A stretch of 64,000 nt of DNA, taken from assembly GCA_030710605.1 (NCBI GenBank), contig CP092871.1, forward strand, positions 66,421,887-66,485,886, given 5' to 3'. Below are positions 58,549 through 64,000 of the stretch, piece by piece (positions within the stretch are counted from its first letter, which is position 1; every line of letters starts with the position of its first letter). This DNA is from Cordylochernes scorpioides (Eukaryota > Arthropoda > Arachnida > Pseudoscorpiones > Chernetidae). Under the pieces are notes generated by a model. The model was not told the origin of the DNA, made no database searches, and saw only the letters and a list, made by a program, of their open reading frames with translations. The position numbers and the translations under genes were made by a program.

Positions 58549-59469
58549 CTAGCCGAATGGCCCGGGCAACGCCCGGGTTTTACCCGATTAAATGTTTTTA
58601 TTCAAATAATATTCGTTACAATTATAAATTGGCACCGTGGATGTCACTTTTGTGAAACGTCCCGCTCCAAACTTTGTGTCTGAGAAGCGATATTTTTATA
58701 GAAAGATGATCTGTCTTTTGTTTTCTGCTCGAATGAATGTTTTTTCTGTTAGAATTTTGTTCCTGCGTACAAAATAATGAACTGGTTTCACCCGTGGTCT
58801 CTGCTTTTTGGAATTTTTCTCGATATAATTATGTATCTAATAATCAAACATGATACAGCAATATCGTCATCATCATTTTCTGACTAAAAATATATAGTTT
58901 TAATAATTGATTTGATTAATATAGTTGATATAATAATATATATTATATTATATATTATATAAATGAGTTTTAAAAATTGTAAAAAAAAAAATTCATCGGC
59001 CGGGAATCGAACCCGGGCCGCCCGCGTGGCAGGCGAGCATTCTACCACTGAACCACCGATGCTTAAAAAAAATGGCCATCGTCGCGACCAGTGCGGCGCC
59101 AAGCGGCAAAAGGCGGGAACTAATCCATTTCAGTTAAATAATTTTTAAAAAAAGTACATTAACCTTTGTAGATTTTTGAATAGCCTATATGTTAAACGAA
59201 ATCTTCAGCTACCTACATGCGAAATTCCATAATGATTGCGTCAGTAGATTTTGCGTGATGCGATAACAAACATCGATTTCGCATTTCATTTTTATATATA
59301 TATGTATGTATGTATATGTATATATACATATATATATATGTGTGTGTTAAACTATATCTTCAGATACCAACATATAAAATTTCATAATCATTGATTCAGT
59401 AGTTTTGTGGCCGCAAATGTTAACAAGCATCGTTTCAGCATAGATATTTAGGGATTATAGTTATAGAGA
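58549..59469 (-). mobile_element. Helitron carrying a tRNA-Gly gene, copy 2
   Basis: CTAG at 58549-58552, hairpin CCCGGGCAACGCCCGGG; the 5' end is TCTCTATAACTATAATCCC (minus strand) at about 59469. The interior near the tRNA (TTAATATAGTTGATATAATA...ATGAGTTTTAAAAATTGTAA) is shared with 13670-13760. Confidence 0.7.
58992..59062 (-). tRNA. tRNA-Gly (GCC)
   Basis: As in copy 1, with an unaltered T stem (CCGGG/CCCGG) but a mismatch at the acceptor end (G1 opposite A72). Anticodon GCC, boxes A and B intact, T-run downstream. Confidence 0.88.
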
Positions 59470-61303
59470 TTTACAAGACAAAAAATCAATCGTAATTCCC
59501 CATGATTATGTTGTTACTACTATCTTACTACACCTTGAAGGTCGCCTGTCCGACACCCTCTTTTATACGAAAGCAATTCAATTAGGATAGCGTTTTTTGA
59601 CGAAGTGTCGATAATTTTTCCCCGGCCGAATTTTCTCTTCTTTACAATATTTGAATAGGCAGTAAAGCTTGAAAAATATGAAAGAATGCGCGTAAATAAA
59701 CGCATTTGATCCTACTCACCCTAAGGCGACTGACTATTATTATTTTCGAGTTAGGGGAGGAAAAGTGAAAAGTTTATTGAAATCATTTTGGAAAATGATG
59801 AGCCTACTACACAAAGCTTTACAACACGTTGGCGCTTTTCACTTTATTGCAGTGCACTCAATCTACTAAAGAATGGCTTGTATCCATCACCGAGAGTCCT
59901 CCCTCGAGCCGAAGAGTGGAACAAATTGGCACATGCTTCAAAAGAGTGATGGCCCGCCCGCGGTGAACCCTGACGGATGCTTGTTGTGCTCCATTGGAGA
60001 TCCTGCCGGAGAAAAACCTCGGCGGGCTTCGACGCCTTGTTGGTGAAAAGCTGCGGTCCCTGACCTCATCACTTTATATAAGATGCACTTCGGCCGAAGG
60101 AGGACAAGAGAATCAACTTCTACGCGTCACGCTTTAAAAGAATACGAGCCATGCATAATCCAAAACGTTCTTATTTTAATACGTTTTTTGGTAAAATGGC
60201 TCAATAACCCGTTTTGATATACTTTCGGGTCATTATCTAGCTCGGAATAGCGTAGACTAGAATAGTGAAATGTTCTAGTTACAATATTGTATAGAAAGTA
60301 AGGCGAGTTTTCTTCTTTGACACTTCGAGAAAGAGATCTAAAAGCTCGAAAACCCACGTCTTTATATATGCATGAAATTATTTTATTTTGAAAAGAATCA
60401 TACGAATCAAAAATAGTTTCAATTTATTATAGAAAAAAAAAACACAATAAGAAACGTTTTATAGGCGGTGTGTTTTACCTCATTTTTTAATATATTTTTC
60501 TGCACTCTTCTATCACTGGGGAAGTTACAATACTGTCTTCACTTTCATTTAACGTTTGTTGACCAATTTTGCGCATTTTTTTTTTTTTTTTTTATCCTTT
60601 CTTAGTGCATTTTATCAGTTTCAAGTAATGTCGAACTTGTATTTCAAAACATGGGGGTAGGTTGTACGTAGCCGGATAGTAAACAACTACGGAACAACAA
60701 GCGACTCAAGTGTTTGGGAAACTTCCAGCTCGGTAGTATTCTGTTGGCGCCATATGGGGTCAGAGAGAAAGGGAGGGAAGGCAAATCACAAAAGCTTTCC
60801 TTCTCTCGGAAATCCCATCAGGAAGTCATCGAAGCCATCATCCACATTTAATTGTGTTTGGATTTCGTTAATGAGTTTCCGCTCGGGACTCTAACAAGAT
60901 CTCCCACCAGCTGGTGGAGTTTATCGCTTGGGTTGGTACATGTTTGCCTTCGAGATTTGAGGGGGGCTTCCGCATGGCTGGCTGCTCATCTCTCGTTATA
61001 GCTGACGTTTGTGTTGGCCGTTAGTGGAAGACAGACAAATCATAAAACATACTTGGAGGTCGAAATGGACTTGATTATAGAACCTCCAGTGTGGAACCAC
61101 AGAGAGAACATAGTTATTTTTATCAAATAAACATTTTTAAAATTTGAGGTGAATCATTCCTAGGACAAGTGTATTTCCTCATTCTAGCTCCTCTAAGACA
61201 ATCGCTCCATAGTTTTCAATGGTAAGACATTGTCGTGATTAATCTCTTCAGTTGTTCCACTAATGTAGTAGGGCTTTTCCTGGTGGTGCCTTTAGTTCTT
61301 ATA
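59470..61303. other. Unassigned region with a promoter-like site
   Basis: No gene recognised. A GC-richer patch (59870-60070) is followed by TCACTTTATATAAGATGC at about 60067-60084, which looks like a TATA box. Another patch (60650-61100) has no frame that I can support. Confidence 0.3.
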
Positions 61304-61305
61304 TA

Positions 61306-62632
61306 CTACTCTGATCAAAAATTTTCGACACTTTGCTCATAAGTTGAAAAAAAAAAAACTTTATTATTCTACCAAATTCAAATTGTCCCCTTCAAAGTAG
61401 TCCCCGTTGGCCGCGATGCACTTCAACCACCTTTTTTTTCCAGTCGGCAAAACACCTCTGGTAGTCTGTTTTCGGGATCGCCTTCATGGCCTTCTTCGAT
61501 TCCACTTTGATCTCTTCTATGCTCTGAAATTTCCAACCCTTTAACTTTTTTTTGAGCTTTCCAAAAAGGATGAAGTCGCAGGGGGCCAAATCGGGACTGT
61601 AGGGGGGTTGGGGAAACACAGAGGTTAAGTGGTCCTGCAGGAACTTCGAGATTTTGAGGGCTGTGTGCGCCGGCGTGTTATCGTGGTGGAGGATCCACGA
61701 CTTGCTCCTCCACAGCTCTGGCCGTTTCTGCCTGATCGCTTCCCTCAATCGCCTCAAAACTCCCAGGTAGGAGTCAGCAGTTATTGTAGAGCCATGTTGT
61801 TGAAATTCATGATGAACGATGCCCTGGTAGTCGAAGAACACCGTCAACATGATCTTGACTTTGCTGGGAGCCTTCCTCGCTTTCTTTGGTCTCGGCTCAT
61901 TTTTGAAGCGCCACTCCGATGCCAGTTGGGTAGTTTCCGAATCAAAGCCGTAAATTCATGTTTCGTATCCAGTAATGACCCTCTTCGGCAATTCGGGGTC
62001 GTCGGTTGTCGCTTCGAGATTGAGACTGGCCGTTTCTTTCCGGGCGTTCTTTTGATCAAAAGTCAAATCTTTGGGAACGACGACGGCGTTGAATCTTCTC
62101 ACTCCCAAAATGTCCTTCATTATCGATTGAGTCGACCCGAATGATATCCCTGCTTCTTCTACGACCTCCCTGACAGTTATTCGTCGGTCTTTACGCACCA
62201 GTTCCAACACCTTGTCCACTTTTTCAGGCGTGGTTGATGTGGACGGGCTCCCGGAACGCTCGTTGTCGGCGGTCTCTTCCCGACCCTCCTAGAAGCGCTT
62301 GTACCACTCGAAAAGTCGTCTTCGGCTCATGACGGCATCCCCGTAGGCTGTTTGCAACATCCAAAAAATTTCGGCACCCTTGAATCCGTTTTTCACACAG
62401 AACTTGATGCAAATTCGTTGATCCTCCATTTCGGTGACTAACGAAATCGAAGCACGGGAAAAATGGCTTCACTTCGAACAGCCGCTGCTCGCGCTGTTGT
62501 GGCGTGTGATTTTTGAAAATTGGCAGGCCTCCAAGCCAAGGGCGACGCTTGCGTTTGCCACAAACCGGGAGAAAATATATTAAGTTTTCAGGATTTTATG
62601 AGCAAAGTGTCGAAACATTTCGATCAGAGTAG
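61306..62632 (-). mobile_element. Mariner, copy 2 (1327 bp)
   Basis: Same TIRs as copy 1 with TA flanks (61304-61305, 62633-62634), same orientation. It retains the 21-nt segment missing from copy 1. Frames are still broken. Confidence 0.93.
61392..62430 (-). pseudogene. Mariner transposase, frameshifted, more complete
   Basis: The C-terminal half is one open frame (61392-61850): LTVFFDYQGIVHHEFQQHG, then HHDNTPAHTALKISKFLQDH, then QPPYSPDLAPCDFILFGKLK, with exact D34D spacing. The N-terminal half ([30 protein letters not shown]) is in other frames. Confidence 0.88.
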
Positions 62633-62816
62633 TATAGATAAAGAAGACTCTAGCCTCCAGAAATATGTAAGGCCGTCTCAAGTTTCTCATTTGGGATATA
62701 TATTTTTAATAAAATAAATATGTTCCCCGGGTATATAGTATTTTTTACTGTACACCTAACTAATCTTGTTTAGTAAAGTTCCCCCTAATGATAACATATC
62801 AATGACTTGTCATATA

Positions 62817-64000
62817 CAAGGTATGCCCCATAAGTTCCCGTACTGGGTCCATAAAAAAAAGGTAAGATATATATTTTTTAAATATTAAAACTTCTCAAAG
62901 TAATCCCCCCTTGCTTCAACGCACCTGCGCCATCGTTTCTCCCAATTGTCTAAACAGTTTTTATAGGCCTCTTTTGGAATGCTCTTCAATGCCAACAGCG
63001 ATTTTCTATTATGTCATCCCTGGTGTCAAAATGTCTTCCTTTTAGAACTGCTTTAAGTTTGGGGAACAGGAAAAAGTCATTTGGTGCGATGTCTGGGGAA
63101 TAGGGTGGTTGAGGTAGGATTTGTGTCCCGTTTTTCGCCAAAAAACTCGTCACCAAGTGCGCTGTGTGAGGGCGGGCATTGTCATGGTGTAGGATCCAGT
63201 CACCATTAGTCCATTTTTCTGGCTTTTTTTTTTTGAATCGCTTCTCTTAGACGGCGAAGAATGCCCAAATACATTTCCTTAATAATGGTTTGGCCTGCAG
63301 GAAGATACTCGTGATGAACAATGCCCTTGTTATCCAAAAAAGCGACCAGCAACACCTTGTTTCTGAATTTCAATATCCTGGATTTTTTTGGGTCTAGGCT
63401 CACCCTGACCTCTCCACTCGGCAGTTGACACTTGGTTTCAGGGTCATAGCCATAGACCCATGTCTCGTCGCCTGTGATTAGCTTGTCTTTCCATTCCGGA
63501 TCCGTTCTTGTCATTTCCAACATGTCCTCACAGGTTGCAAGCCGACACAGTTTTTGCTCATTAGTGAGGAATCTTGGGATGCATTTTGCAGGAGTCTTTT
63601 TGAGCTTCAAATCTTCGGTTACGATCCTTTCAATCGTTGTTTTAGAGATGCCTGTGTCTTGCTCTAACTCCAGCAAAGTGGTTCGAGGATTTTCTTTTAT
63701 CAAATCGGTGATTTTTTGCACATTTTCATCAGTCCTTTGAAAATTTGGGCGTCCTTGACGAGGATCATCTTCAATCGAAATTCTGCCAGCTTTAAATCTA
63801 GAATGTCATTCAAAAACAGTTGTTCTCTTTGGGGCGTCATTGGGGAATGCTTTATTAAGCATTTCAAAGTTTCGGTTGCTGATATTTGAAGTTTCACACA
63901 AAATTCTATGCTAATCATCTGCTTCAATTTTTGTTCCATCGTAAAATCGCCGCAACGCTAGGTGTAACCTTTAAATAAATTAGAATGACCTTGGCGCACG
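62817..64000 (-). mobile_element. Mariner, third family, cut by the window edge
   Basis: Left TIR CAAGGTATGCCCCATAAGTT after TA (62815-62816). The right end is not reached. The transposase N-terminus starts at about 63939 on the minus strand (MEQKLKQMISIEFCVKLQIS), so most of the element is inside. Confidence 0.88.
62900..63939 (-). pseudogene. Mariner transposase, third family
   Basis: The main open part (63206-63721) has the second HTH (TTLLELEQDTGISKTTIERI), the FLTNEQK linker, ITGDETWVYGYDPETK (first Asp) and FLDNKGIVHHEYLPAG. The N-terminal part (63700-63939) is in another frame, and an extra frameshift near 63230 (KKKK run) precedes the catalytic HD block at about 63180 (TGDWILHHDNARPH-like reading). 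Confidence 0.83.

Overview
The window is nuclear DNA from an animal, most likely an arthropod. It is AT-rich, has one interrupted protein gene with GT/AG introns, and is otherwise packed with mobile elements (mariner, Tc1, pogo/Tigger, hAT, Helitron, Ty3/Gypsy, Penelope-like, SINE). The arthropod placement is an inference: a minus-strand secreted-type gene at 44.6-45.8 kb looks like an arthropod cysteine-containing family I only partly recognise. The species cannot be named from the sequence.

Host genes. Fifteen consecutive exons (14489-42853, plus strand) encode the central part, about 778 residues, of EFL1, the GTPase that with SBDS releases eIF6 from nascent 60S ribosomal subunits. Every exon junction keeps the reading phase. 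The N-terminal exons lie upstream of the window, and the last 150 or so residues are not found. EFL1 introns hold at least seven recognisable short pogo-type MITEs, SINEs, a Tc1 element, an LTR element and a solo LTR. A second gene runs on the minus strand at 45772-44629 (two exons, possibly a third near 47.6 kb).

Layout. 0-3.3 kb: a Helitron split by a nonautonomous pogo element that itself contains two SINEs and another Helitron. 3.4-4.2 kb: an older repeat carrying a Penelope-type inverted repeat. 4.76-12.12 kb: a mariner split by a hAT element, which is split by a Ty3/Gypsy retrotransposon with identical 124-bp LTRs. 12.1-14.3 kb: a second pogo copy, a Helitron carrying a tRNA-Gly(GCC) gene, and a MITE. 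14.5-42.9 kb: EFL1. 20.7-26.7 kb (an EFL1 intron): an LTR element that encodes Gag and protease but no visible reverse transcriptase or integrase. 37.7-40.7 kb: a Tc1 element with a Helitron and a SINE-in-SINE inside. 44-51 kb: the minus-strand gene, Helitrons, a 64-bp dimeric minisatellite and a miniature LTR element. 51.8-64 kb: a deleted Tigger, tandem Helitrons, two closely related mariners, a third mariner cut by the window edge, and a second Helitron with tRNA-Gly.

Most elements were delimited by target-site duplications or terminal motifs read directly from the sequence. Apart from EFL1, the minus-strand gene and the tRNA-Gly genes, no host function is evident. No long host coding exon was recognised between 50.6 and 64 kb.
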